DNA from: Dyadobacter sp. Leaf189
GTDB taxonomy: Bacteria; Bacteroidota; Bacteroidia; Cytophagales; Spirosomataceae
NCBI RefSeq assembly: GCF_001424405.1
Contig: NZ_LMPS01000004.1
Coordinates: forward strand, 988,537-1,052,536
Direction of reading: 5' to 3'
DNA: 64,000 bases
The notes under the pieces were generated by a model. It saw nothing but the letters and a program-made list of their open reading frames with translations. It was not told the DNA's origin and searched no databases. Position numbers and translations under genes: made by a program. This document shows, piece after piece, positions 51,954 to 60,355 of this stretch; position 1 is the first letter of the stretch, and every line of letters starts with the position of its first letter.

Positions 51954-53000
51954 ATGAAAAATTCAAGAGGCATAGTATGGGGCGGTGTTCTGATCATTTT
52001 CGGAATGATCTGGCTGCTCCGTAACCTGAACGTCCTGCACGTGAACTGGGATGAAATACTTCCCTTCTGGCCCGTGCTGCTGATCCTGGCAGGCGCTCTT
52101 TTGCTCGCGATCGGAAAGGATCGCCAGTCTGGCGCAGGTGGCCTTGTGGCGTTGCTGATCACACTGGCCGTTTTTGGTGGTATCATGAACAAAACCAACA
52201 ATGCATTTGACAGGCACAGCAACAACTGGAACTTCGGCTGGGACGATTACGACCACGACGATGAAGATCTGAGCTATCACGATGAGCACCATAATGGCGA
52301 CGAGGAAGACAACAATGACAAGGATGAAGATTATCAAAGCGAGCGTCCTGAGCGTAGTAATGGCCGGCCAATCAATGGATCTTACAAATATGAAATGGAG
52401 GATTTTATCCAGAAGGCCAACTTCAACCTCGAAGGCGGAGCGGGTTCATTCAGGCTGGAAGGAAATACTGCCAAGCTTTTTGAGGCCAATACCAAGAGTA
52501 ACATTGTAGGCTTTCTGTCAAATACTTCCGTAAACAAGCTTGAAAATTCGGCAACGGTGAACCTGAAAATGGAAGACGGAAATGTGAAGATCAAGAATGG
52601 CGAAATCTCAAACCAGGCCAAAATCCAGCTCAACGAAAAGCCTGTCTGGAACATCGATCTGGGGATCGGAGCAGGGAAAGGCAACTTTGATTTCAGTAAC
52701 TACAAAGTTGAAAAACTGAAAGTAAGTACCGGAGTCGCAGATATGGACATTAAAATGGGCGACAAGCTGGCCAGTTCACATATTGACATAGAAGCTGGCG
52801 TAGCCTCTGTTACCATCGATATCCCCGAATCAGTAGGCTGCGAGCTCAAAATTGACGGTGCGCTGAATGCAAAGAGCATTGAAGGTTTAGAGAAAGTGAG
52901 CAACGGATTGTACCGCTCGGCAGGTTACAGCAGCTCATCCAAGAAAATTACCATCAATTTCGAAGGCGGGTTGACCAGCATCAATATCAACAGGTACTAG
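51954..53000 (+). CDS. DUF5668 membrane domain plus toastrack (LiaF/DUF4097-like) protein
   Basis: A 348-residue protein. Residues 5-80 hold three membrane segments, starting with GIVWGGVLIIFGMIWLL and then FWPVLLILAGALLLA. A very acidic linker (about 95-135) rich in Asp, Glu, His and Asn follows, with runs such as DDYDHDDEDLSYHDE. The C-terminal part (145-348) is a strand-rich right-handed repeat (NFNLEGGAGSFRLEG, LKVSTGVADMDIKMGD, IDIEAGVASVTIDIPE) of the toastrack type, as in LiaF-like proteins. Likely a sensor or regulator of envelope stress with the PspC partner. The acidic His-rich linker could bind metal ions; this is inference. Confidence 0.85.
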   Translation: MKNSRGIVWGGVLIIFGMIWLLRNLNVLHVNWDEILPFWPVLLILAGALLLAIGKDRQSGAGGLVALLITLAVFGGIMNKTNNAFDRHSNNWNFGWDDYDHDDEDLSYHDEHHNGDEEDNNDKDEDYQSERPERSNGRPINGSYKYEMEDFIQKANFNLEGGAGSFRLEGNTAKLFEANTKSNIVGFLSNTSVNKLENSATVNLKMEDGNVKIKNGEISNQAKIQLNEKPVWNIDLGIGAGKGNFDFSNYKVEKLKVSTGVADMDIKMGDKLASSHIDIEAGVASVTIDIPESVGCELKIDGALNAKSIEGLEKVSNGLYRSAGYSSSSKKITINFEGGLTSININRY

Positions 53001-53004
53001 GCCC

Positions 53005-53024
53005 CGGCATCACAGTATATGCCG
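53005..53024 (+). terminator. Weak hairpin after the toastrack gene
   Basis: CGGCAT / ATGCCG with an 8-base loop, then CTTTTAC. A modest candidate terminator only. Confidence 0.3.
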
Positions 53025-53053
53025 CTTTTACGAGCGGGGTTATCTCAAATGAA

Positions 53054-53061
53054 TATCTTTG
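53054..53061 (+). promoter_or_regulatory. Candidate -7 element of the VanX-like gene
   Basis: TATCTTTG, a full TAnnTTTG match, 30 bases before ATG 53091. It favours that start over the in-frame ATGs at 53019 and 53049. Confidence 0.45.
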
Positions 53062-53090
53062 CATTTTCTCGCAGAGGTATTCATTTTTTT

Positions 53091-53783
53091 ATGTTTGGTA
53101 AAATACAAAGTACATTAATCCTGTCACTCGCTATTTCATTCCAGCTTTTCGCACAATCAGATCTGCCCGAAGTTGAGCGGAGAATGATCAGCCAGGGACT
53201 TGTAAATATTCAGAAGACTGACCCCAACATACTGGTCGAGCTTAAATATTCCACTACTGACAATTTCCTGAAAAAGGACATTTACGGCGAGCTTACCCGC
53301 GCTTATCTCCAACCCGAAATGGCGCGCAGGCTCGGCAATGCAAGCAAATCGCTCGCCAAATTAAAGCCCGGCTACAAGTTGCTCGTCTACGATGCGGCCC
53401 GGCCCAATACTGCACAATACGCACTATGGTATGCGCTGGACGATCTGAAAATTCCGCCAGGCAAGAAAACAATGTACGTGGCCGATCCGAAGATCGGATC
53501 AAACCACAACTTCGGTTGCGCGATAGACCTGACAGTAGCTGATGAAAGGGGCCAGCCGATTGATATGGGCACCAAATTCGACTTTTTTGGTCCGCTTGCC
53601 TACCCGCGTTCGGAGCAGCAGATGTTAAGTGCAGGAAAGCTGACGGTCCGGCAAATTGAGAACCGTCAGCTCCTGAGAAAAGTAATGACAGAGGCAGGAT
53701 TTCGCGTAAATACGACTGAATGGTGGCATTTTGACGGTATGTCAAAGAGCCAGGCACGCGCTAAATACGGAATGATCAAGTGA
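53091..53783 (+). CDS. D-alanyl-D-alanine dipeptidase, VanX-like (M15D), exported
   Basis: A 230-residue protein. Signal peptide MFGKIQSTLILSLAISFQLF, then AQS. The peptidase domain shows LVYDAARPNTAQYALW (Arg of the active site), GSNHNFGCAIDLTVAD (zinc ligands His and Asp in the SxHxxGxAxD motif) and TTEWWHFDG (catalytic Glu and the third ligand His). This is the VanX/DdpX family, which splits D-Ala-D-Ala. Without vanHA beside it and with an export signal, it more likely recycles peptidoglycan dipeptide than gives glycopeptide resistance. Start chosen for the signal peptide and the upstream -7 element. Confidence 0.9.
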   Translation: MFGKIQSTLILSLAISFQLFAQSDLPEVERRMISQGLVNIQKTDPNILVELKYSTTDNFLKKDIYGELTRAYLQPEMARRLGNASKSLAKLKPGYKLLVYDAARPNTAQYALWYALDDLKIPPGKKTMYVADPKIGSNHNFGCAIDLTVADERGQPIDMGTKFDFFGPLAYPRSEQQMLSAGKLTVRQIENRQLLRKVMTEAGFRVNTTEWWHFDGMSKSQARAKYGMIK

Positions 53784-53785
53784 GC

Positions 53786-54496
53786 CTATTCGGGCCGCAA
53801 TGTGCTGCCGCCCGACAGATCCTGCCGGATTTCAGGATTTCCCTTGTAGCGGACCTGGCTTGCTCCGCTTGCTTCTACAACCAGTTTTTTGGCAGCAAAA
53901 ATTTCTGCCTTACTCGCGCCTGATAAGTCCAGATCGGATTCTTCCACCGGCAGGCCAAATGCGAAAAGCTGCGACGCACCGGACAATTCCCCGTCGAGGA
54001 ATTTGGCTTCACCGAATAAATTCAACTTCGACGCACCGGAAAGATTGAACTCCATTTCTCGCGCTGATCCATCAAATTCACATTGCGACGCACCTGAAAG
54101 CTCGATTTTTAGGGAAGGCAGATTTTCAAAATTTTCAATACCCGCGTGCACTGCGCCGGAAAAGTTGGCCTCTTCGATATCCGGCATCACAATGTCAATG
54201 TCCATTCTTTTCCTGTTACGACTGTAATCTTCGTAACGGGCCACAAGCTTTCCATCCTGTACAAAAATGTGTAGATCATCGAGATCGTTCAGCTCGCCGG
54301 TAGCAGAAACAGCGAATGAGGATCCTGAGACTACATTTATCCGGAATGCATCTCCCATTTCCAACTCGTCAAAATTCTTGAAATCGTAAGTGCGCGTACT
54401 TGTTCCACGAGGCGGAATATTGTCGTCGGATTCGACGTAAACGCAGGATTGAAGGCAAAAAGCTGCCAGGAAAACGGAGATAATGACTTTTTTCAT
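53786..54496 (-). CDS. GIN domain (DUF2807) lipoprotein
   Basis: A 236-residue lipoprotein. MKKVIISVFLAAFCLQSC gives a lipobox with Cys18. The rest is a GIN/DUF2807 beta-solenoid: YDFKNFDELEMGDAFRINVV at the start, then LSGAS or SGAS recurring about every 19 residues (five copies between about 145 and 220), and the usual ending LSGGSTLRPE. Such proteins are surface-exposed, sometimes called auto-transporter adhesin heads; function unsettled. ATG 54496 is used as it begins the signal peptide. It diverges from the ECF sigma gene and may belong to the same regulatory neighbourhood. Confidence 0.87.
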   Translation of the reverse strand: MKKVIISVFLAAFCLQSCVYVESDDNIPPRGTSTRTYDFKNFDELEMGDAFRINVVSGSSFAVSATGELNDLDDLHIFVQDGKLVARYEDYSRNRKRMDIDIVMPDIEEANFSGAVHAGIENFENLPSLKIELSGASQCEFDGSAREMEFNLSGASKLNLFGEAKFLDGELSGASQLFAFGLPVEESDLDLSGASKAEIFAAKKLVVEASGASQVRYKGNPEIRQDLSGGSTLRPE

Positions 54497-54677
54497 AGCT
54501 AATAAATGATGACTTGATGGAGCATTGACAAGTACCGCCCCCATATCCCCCTATCTCCGCAAAAAAATTTCTTTTTCAATGGGGGTATCGCTCGGTTAGG
54601 TTGTCCTGTTAAAAAGAATTAAGACTTGACAGCAACCGCTCTTACATATCCGGAACCGCTAATCGGAAGAGATTATC

Positions 54678-54685
54678 TATTTTTG
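54678..54685 (+). promoter_or_regulatory. Candidate -7 element of the second ECF sigma gene
   Basis: TATTTTTG, a full TAnnTTTG match, 32 bases before GTG 54710. If used, it excludes the TTG start at 54626. Confidence 0.35.
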
Positions 54686-54709
54686 ACCGAAAATCAAAAA
54701 CAGATATCG

Positions 54710-55309
54710 GTGTACTCTTCCGATCCAGATATAGTTGCTGCAATCAGGCGGGGCGATGAACAGGCTTTTGAAAAGACCTTTCGCCAGTATTATCCGCGCC
54801 TTTGCAGTTATGCAGGCTCTCTCCTCAAAGACGAGGAGGAGGCCGAGGAAGTCGTGCAAACCGTTTTCGTGAATATCTGGGAGAAACGCGAGGATCTTGA
54901 AATTACCCTTTCACTGAAATCATACCTGTACCGCGCCGTTCATAATCATTGTCTGAACAGGTTTAAGCACGCATCCGTGCGGGAAGTGCACCGCGAGCAT
55001 ACCTTATATGTTTCAAGTGAATCCTACGAATCGGTAACAGAGGTAATCCACGCGAATGAATTGGAGGAGCGGATTGAACTCGCAGTACGCAAGCTCCCCG
55101 AACAGTGTCAGAAAGCATTCAGGATGAGCCGCTTCGAAGAACTTAAATACCAGGAAATAGCCGACCAACTCGGTATATCTATTAAAACCGTCGAAAACCA
55201 AATAGGAAAAGCACTGAAAATGCTCCGCCTGGAACTGGCCGATTACCTTCCTTCCATGTGGTGGGCACTATATATGATTGTTGAACAGCTAACCGGAAAG
55301 TTACCATGA
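54710..55309 (+). CDS. ECF RNA polymerase sigma factor (FecI-like)
   Basis: A 199-residue ECF sigma factor from GTG 54710 (227 from TTG 54626). Region 2: DEQAFEKTFRQYYPRLCSYA, EEEAEEVVQTVFVNIWEKRE, then LKSYLYRAVHNHCLNRFKH. Region 4: LPEQCQKAFRMSRFEELKYQ, then EIADQLGISIKTVENQIGKALKML. This is the Bacteroidota FecI-like type that pairs with FecR. The shorter start gives the usual length and lies downstream of a -7 element. The stop overlaps the FecR start (ATGA), so production is coupled. Confidence 0.88.
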   Translation: MYSSDPDIVAAIRRGDEQAFEKTFRQYYPRLCSYAGSLLKDEEEAEEVVQTVFVNIWEKREDLEITLSLKSYLYRAVHNHCLNRFKHASVREVHREHTLYVSSESYESVTEVIHANELEERIELAVRKLPEQCQKAFRMSRFEELKYQEIADQLGISIKTVENQIGKALKMLRLELADYLPSMWWALYMIVEQLTGKLP

Positions 55310-56334
55310 GCGATTTTCATGAAAACATATCGGAAGAGCTGTTGGCACGGTACCTCGGCGAAACCGCAACCGAAGACGAGATCAATGCAGTGGAAATGTG
55401 GCTTGCGAGCTCTCCCGTTCATCAGCAGGAACTGGCTGCTTACCGGTTTATCTGGATGCACGCAGCCGCCGTGCCGCGCAAGAAAGTGGATACTGACCTC
55501 GCCTGGAAGAAAGTCAGGAAGAGAATGGACGAGGTACCCGAAACCAGCGCGCCATTGGAAGTGCCCCGCGACGCCCGACAGATCAGCTTTGATCAGCGGC
55601 CGGCTGCAAAGCGAAAATTCCCGACGACAATCCTGGCCGCGGCAGCAGTTGCGTTACTTGCGCTAGCGTTTGGCTGGTTTTTGATCAAAAACAGAAATGC
55701 TGAGCCGCTTACAGTGGCTACAGTTAACAATACCAAAGAGCAGCTTCTGCCTGATGGTACCAAAGTGTTCTTAAACTACAATTCTTCCATTACATATCCC
55801 GAGCAGTTTAATGGGGATTTGAGAACGGTTTCGTTGCAGGGAGAAGCATTTTTCGAGGTGAAACCGGATAAGGCTCATCCATTTATCATCAATGCAAATG
55901 GTACCGAAATACGCGTTTTGGGAACCTCTTTCAATGTAAAAGCCTATGAAAAATTGCCTGTGCGCGTGGATGTGGCGACCGGCAAAGTACAGGTAAGCAA
56001 AGCTTCGAAAAAGATCGAGCTTGTTAAAGGCGAAGGCGCAGAGGTATCTGCCGATTCTATCAGGAGCTTGCAGGCGAACATGAACATCATTGGTTACCGC
56101 ACACAGGTTTTCGATTTTAATGCAGCCAACCTCAACGAGGTAATCAACACGATCCGCGACGGTTACCATGTAGATGTTCGCCTCAGCAACCAGCAAATCG
56201 CGCAATGCCGCCTCACGATCAGATTCGAGAAAGAACCGCTTGATGCCACGCTTTCAGTGATCGCCGAAACGCTGGATCTTGACCTTAGAAAAGAAGGGAA
56301 AGTGTACTGGCTGGATGGAAACGGTTGTCAGTAG
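55306..56334 (+). CDS. FecR family anti-sigma/sensor protein
   Basis: A 342-residue protein. The N-terminal cytoplasmic part (1-100) holds the sigma-binding helices (EELLARYLGETATEDEINAV). One membrane segment covers about 107-126. The periplasmic FecR domain (about 135-245) includes LPDGTKVFLNYNSSITYPEQ, VSLQGEAFFEVKPDKAHPF and LGTSFNVKAYE. The C-terminal DUF4974 domain (about 260-342) resembles an STN fold and ends KVYWLDGNGCQ. It holds the cognate sigma factor until a periplasmic signal arrives. Normally the next gene is a TonB-dependent receptor; here it is an STN-containing repeat protein. Confidence 0.92.
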   Translation: MSDFHENISEELLARYLGETATEDEINAVEMWLASSPVHQQELAAYRFIWMHAAAVPRKKVDTDLAWKKVRKRMDEVPETSAPLEVPRDARQISFDQRPAAKRKFPTTILAAAAVALLALAFGWFLIKNRNAEPLTVATVNNTKEQLLPDGTKVFLNYNSSITYPEQFNGDLRTVSLQGEAFFEVKPDKAHPFIINANGTEIRVLGTSFNVKAYEKLPVRVDVATGKVQVSKASKKIELVKGEGAEVSADSIRSLQANMNIIGYRTQVFDFNAANLNEVINTIRDGYHVDVRLSNQQIAQCRLTIRFEKEPLDATLSVIAETLDLDLRKEGKVYWLDGNGCQ

Positions 56335-58162
56335 TTACCAAAACAGCGCGACGTTGGGAATTAAAACTTTACGCAACCTCATTTTCCTGTTCACTATTCA
56401 CGCAGTGTATGCCAACGCATTATCCGCGCAGGATTTATTGGAAAGGCGCATTACACTCCGCGTTAACAATCAGCCGCTCGACCAGACTTTACAGCAAATC
56501 GGTAACCTGGGCGGTTTTAGTTTTTCCTATAACCCCGACATTCTCGACTTCAAATTGAAGGTATCGATCAATGCAACCAATCAGAGTGTGAGGGAAATTC
56601 TGACCTTACTTTTCAGGAATAAGATCACATTCAAGGAACGGCGGAAATACATTATCCTGCAAAAGAAAGAAGAACCTGAGAAAGACGAAGAGCCTGAGAA
56701 TTTTGACCTGAATGGGTACATTATCGACAACAGTACGGGTCGCAGGCTGGCCAATGCGAGTATCTATGAATCGGCTACGCTTGCATCCACAGTTAGTAAT
56801 CAATATGGTTATTATAAAATCCGGCTGCCAGCCCGGGCTTCGCTGATCCACCTGGAAGTAAGGAAAGAAGATTATGTCGGTAAAACGATTTCCATTTCAC
56901 CAAAACAGGATACTTACCTGCAAATCAAGCTCAATCCCGATACGCTGAGGCCGATTTCTCCTAAAACCCTGGCGCGTTTAAAATCAGGATCCGATTCGCT
57001 GCACCACAAAATTGCGGTACCCCGCGCACAGTATCCCGCCCAGCCGGATTCATCTTTACTGGCATTTACAGACACCAGTCAGACTGGTGGTAAAGATTAT
57101 GAGCGACTGGTTAAAACTTACCAAAAGGTCCAGAGCGAATTCGTCAGTGCATTTGCTTCGGCCAGACAGGCGATTCACACCCGCAACATTGAAGACACTT
57201 TGTACCGGCCCTTTCAGGCGTCGGTTTTGCCATTTATGGGCACCAACCACGCTCTGAGCGGGAATATTGTCAATGATTTTTCCATTAATCTTATCGCTGG
57301 CTATTCCCTGGGAGTCAACAAACTTGAAGTCGGAAGCCTGATCAATGTGGTGCGAGGCAATGTAAAAGGTTTCCAGCTCGCCGGGGTAAGCAACATTGTA
57401 GGAAATGATGTGAATGGATTTCAATACGCCAACTTCCTGAACCTGACACTGGGCGATTTTTATGGATTTCAGGGCTCTAACCTGATCAACTTCACGGGCG
57501 GCAATTTCTCAGGTTTCCAGCTATCAGGCGTCGGAAACGTGGTTGTAGGTGTTCTTGACGGGTACCAGCTTTCATTAGGTTACAATTTTGCAAATACAGT
57601 CCGCTCCGGCCACCAGATCGGCACGATCAACTATGCTAATTCAAGTGCAAAAGTACCTTTCGGACTATTCAGCTGGGTGCGGAAAAATGGCTACCGGCGA
57701 TACGAATTTTCAACCGATGAATTCAACTATTTCAATGCAACTTTCAAAACGGGTGTAAGCAGATTTTACAACATTTTTACACTCAGCTTCAATGGACTGG
57801 AACCTGATAAGCCGCTGGCAAGTCTGGGCTACGGCTTCGGGACAGCGCAGCGACTAGGCAAAGGCTGGGCCGTCAATGCAGACCTCACTGGCAGTGTCTT
57901 GCTCTTCAAAGGTCAGGAACCCGAGGAAATTGACACAGGTGTATTCCGGTTTTCTGTTTCGATAGAAAAGAATCTCGGCAAGAAGTTCGCATTGTTTGCA
58001 GGTCCTGCACTCAGCCTCCTCGTTTCTGATCAAACAGGCGTACTTCAAACCAAAGAACAAAAAGGATTAAGGCCAGCCTGGATCGGACCTGCGCCTGGCC
58101 CGCAGCAAAATATCTACCACTGGGCCGGCGTACAGGCAGGATTCCGTTTTTGTCACAATTAA
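56315..58162 (+). CDS. STN and carboxypeptidase-like domain protein with 16-residue surface repeats
   Basis: A 615-residue exported protein. Hydrophobic segment at 20-37. STN domain at about 45-117 (ITLRVNNQPLDQTLQQIGNL). CarboxypepD-regulatory-like domain at 130-195 (LNGYIIDNSTGRRLANASIY). From about 316 to 440 come about seven copies of an exact 16-residue repeat centred on GFQ or GYQ (for example GFQLAGVSNIVGNDVN, GFQYANFLNLTLGDFY), like the LA_2272 surface-repeat type. A strand-rich C-terminus ends in GVQAGFRFCHN, suggesting outer-membrane insertion. It overlaps the fecR end by 20 bases, so it is the third gene of a sigma-FecR operon. No plug or TonB-receptor barrel of standard size is present. 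Confidence 0.78.
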   Translation: METVVSSYQNSATLGIKTLRNLIFLFTIHAVYANALSAQDLLERRITLRVNNQPLDQTLQQIGNLGGFSFSYNPDILDFKLKVSINATNQSVREILTLLFRNKITFKERRKYIILQKKEEPEKDEEPENFDLNGYIIDNSTGRRLANASIYESATLASTVSNQYGYYKIRLPARASLIHLEVRKEDYVGKTISISPKQDTYLQIKLNPDTLRPISPKTLARLKSGSDSLHHKIAVPRAQYPAQPDSSLLAFTDTSQTGGKDYERLVKTYQKVQSEFVSAFASARQAIHTRNIEDTLYRPFQASVLPFMGTNHALSGNIVNDFSINLIAGYSLGVNKLEVGSLINVVRGNVKGFQLAGVSNIVGNDVNGFQYANFLNLTLGDFYGFQGSNLINFTGGNFSGFQLSGVGNVVVGVLDGYQLSLGYNFANTVRSGHQIGTINYANSSAKVPFGLFSWVRKNGYRRYEFSTDEFNYFNATFKTGVSRFYNIFTLSFNGLEPDKPLASLGYGFGTAQRLGKGWAVNADLTGSVLLFKGQEPEEIDTGVFRFSVSIEKNLGKKFALFAGPALSLLVSDQTGVLQTKEQKGLRPAWIGPAPGPQQNIYHWAGVQAGFRFCHN

Positions 58163-60219
58163 AAGCCGATCCGCTTCCGTCCATTCTGCATCGCATTGCC
58201 TCCTGCAAAAGCCCGCAGTTCTTCCAGTTCTTTCTCGAACCCTCCTGACAAGATCGGAAAGCGGCACCAGGATCTTGGATCGAGGTTCAGATCGTCCAGG
58301 TGGAAAGACGGTGCATACCTTTCCCGCTTCCATTGATTGCGGCTCCAAAGCTTGAAAAAGCGCTCTGTCCAGCCGAGCAGCTGCTCATCGGTATATAACC
58401 CTTTGTAGCGTACATGCAGGTTTCTGTAACATTCAAGCGGCGATTTCTTATCGCGGATCGCCAGCTTTTCAAGTTCATTCAAAAACTCATAAGGCATTAA
58501 ATCCGCCTCGTCCGTCTGGGTTTGGGCAAGCGGACGCAGCTCAGCAGTAGGTTGCAGACTGTTCACTTTTCTCAATCCCTCAATTTTTATGTGCTTTCCT
58601 TTCACCTCGCAACCCGTTGTTTCCAGCCAGCGAAGCCACTGCCGCAGATAATGCTTGTCGATACCTGCCAGCGGACTGATACTTCCCGCAGTATCTCCGT
58701 CCATGGTAGCATACCCCACTGCCGCCTCGGACCGGTTGGAGGTAGCGAGTAAAAGGTGATTGGATAAATTCGTCAGCAGCCACACACCCGGAGCGCGTAC
58801 CCTTGCCTGGATGTTCTGCAATGCAATATCATCCTGCTCCCACGAAAGCTGGCGACCGATCTGCTCCTCGATCAACCCCTTATAGGTTTCTACCAGCCCG
58901 TTTATATTGACGTTACAGAAAGTAGAACCAATGGATTCAGCAAGCGATTGTGCCGACTCCAATGTATCTGTGGAGCTGTTTTCCGTTCCCTGATATATGT
59001 TGTGGATCAAAGCCCGCGCGAGATCTTCCTCCGTTTGCGCATCCTGTATTTCCTTGATATATGACAGCTTTTCTTTCAGCTTGTCCATTCCGATACTTTC
59101 GTCCGCAAGCCGGATCATCAGTCCGCAGAGTGCAGTGCAGGCGCAGGAATCAGCGCCACCCGAAAGTGAAATGGTAAATCCGTTAGACCTGCTTTTCCGA
59201 AGGTAATCGAACAGCGCCAGACAAACTGCCCTCGCAAATTCCTCTTCTTTTAATGCGCCGCCTTTTTCAAAAGGCTCGATATCCGGCACCTGTGGTAGCA
59301 CAGGTTCAATGTCCGGGAAGTCAAACCGCGCCGGAACACGCCAGGTACGGTCTTTCTGCGGGATTGCAATTTTGCTCTGTACCTGACCAAGCCTTGTATT
59401 TTCGGTATCAATAACCGCGGTGGTAATCTGGTAATCGGCATAGCTGAACCGCTGGCTCGACGCCAGTAACTCTCCATTCGTCGCGATCATAGCGTCGCCA
59501 TCATAAATCGCCCTGCCAGCCTCGTTACCAAGCAAATTGGTATAGATATAACTGCAGGAAAATGCTCTGGAAGCGTCAACAACCAGCTTTTCTCTTGTCA
59601 AAAACTTATTAAATGCGAAATGGCTTGCACTTGGATTAAGAATAATATCCACACCCCGCTCGTAATGCCGGCGCGCCGGACGATTGGATACCCAACCATC
59701 TTCACAAATTTCAAACGCGATTTTCACCCCGTGAGAACCGCCTTGTATCGGCCCGGCAGCTACGTCAAAAATCACATCACCGATCGGGTAAAACATCTGA
59801 TTCACTTCAATGCTTTCCACCATACCCGGAACCCACGGCCTGAACCAGCGCGCTTCATAGTGTATGCCGTTATTGGCCAGGTTCTGCTTGCAATAAAAGC
59901 CTGCTATCTGTTTGTTCGAGATCAGGCAGGCTGCATTGTAGATACTGTTATTGTGCCGCACGGGAAGTCCTACCGCCACGATCATTCCTGCTGTTTCCTG
60001 AACGATTTCAAGCAGACAGCGTTCCGCCTGCACTACCAGGTCGGGAGCAAAAAAGTAGTCGTCGCAATTATAGCCTGTAATGCACAGTTCAGGCAAAACG
60101 AGCAGGCTTACCTGCTGTCGCCGCGCCTCTTCGATCGCACCGATGATATTTCTGGTATTGGATTCCCACGCCATCGGCGTTTGGTTGACAGTTCCGGAAG
60201 CTACTTTGATTAATGGCAT
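58159..60219 (-). CDS. nadE: Glutamine-dependent NAD+ synthetase
   Basis: A 686-residue two-domain enzyme for the last step of NAD synthesis: deamido-NAD to NAD with ammonia from glutamine. The N-terminal nitrilase-type glutaminase has Glu44 (LPELCITGY), a Lys in YCKQNLANNG and Cys172 (FEICEDGW). The C-terminal synthetase domain has the ATP-pyrophosphatase loop SLSGGADS at 351-358 and SNRSEAAVGYATMDGD. Length is normal for the long form. Its stop codon overlaps that of the convergent surface-repeat gene (shared TTAA). Cytoplasmic. Confidence 0.95.
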   Translation of the reverse strand: MPLIKVASGTVNQTPMAWESNTRNIIGAIEEARRQQVSLLVLPELCITGYNCDDYFFAPDLVVQAERCLLEIVQETAGMIVAVGLPVRHNNSIYNAACLISNKQIAGFYCKQNLANNGIHYEARWFRPWVPGMVESIEVNQMFYPIGDVIFDVAAGPIQGGSHGVKIAFEICEDGWVSNRPARRHYERGVDIILNPSASHFAFNKFLTREKLVVDASRAFSCSYIYTNLLGNEAGRAIYDGDAMIATNGELLASSQRFSYADYQITTAVIDTENTRLGQVQSKIAIPQKDRTWRVPARFDFPDIEPVLPQVPDIEPFEKGGALKEEEFARAVCLALFDYLRKSRSNGFTISLSGGADSCACTALCGLMIRLADESIGMDKLKEKLSYIKEIQDAQTEEDLARALIHNIYQGTENSSTDTLESAQSLAESIGSTFCNVNINGLVETYKGLIEEQIGRQLSWEQDDIALQNIQARVRAPGVWLLTNLSNHLLLATSNRSEAAVGYATMDGDTAGSISPLAGIDKHYLRQWLRWLETTGCEVKGKHIKIEGLRKVNSLQPTAELRPLAQTQTDEADLMPYEFLNELEKLAIRDKKSPLECYRNLHVRYKGLYTDEQLLGWTERFFKLWSRNQWKRERYAPSFHLDDLNLDPRSWCRFPILSGGFEKELEELRAFAGGNAMQNGRKRIGF

Positions 60220-60317
60220 GAAAACTTGTTCAGTTAGTGTCGTTTTTCGTTTCTTCTAAAAACTACATGCCGGCAACTTAATAAAATTTGCCTTTTCGTA
60301 CCGGTTAAGTTTTTCCC

Positions 60318-60325
60318 TATTTTTG
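60318..60325 (+). promoter_or_regulatory. Candidate -7 element of the LolE/FtsX-like gene
   Basis: TATTTTTG, a full TAnnTTTG match, 38 bases before TTG 60356. A TTTG at 60287-60290 is 27 bases upstream, longer than usual. Confidence 0.4.
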
Positions 60326-60355
60326 TCAACGTCAAAATCAACCAACTGATTCCTC

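Noticed and set aside
53091..53783. Glycopeptide resistance by the VanX-like enzyme
   Set aside because: No vanH or ligase gene is nearby and the protein carries an export signal, whereas resistance VanX works in the cytoplasm. A peptidoglycan recycling role fits better.
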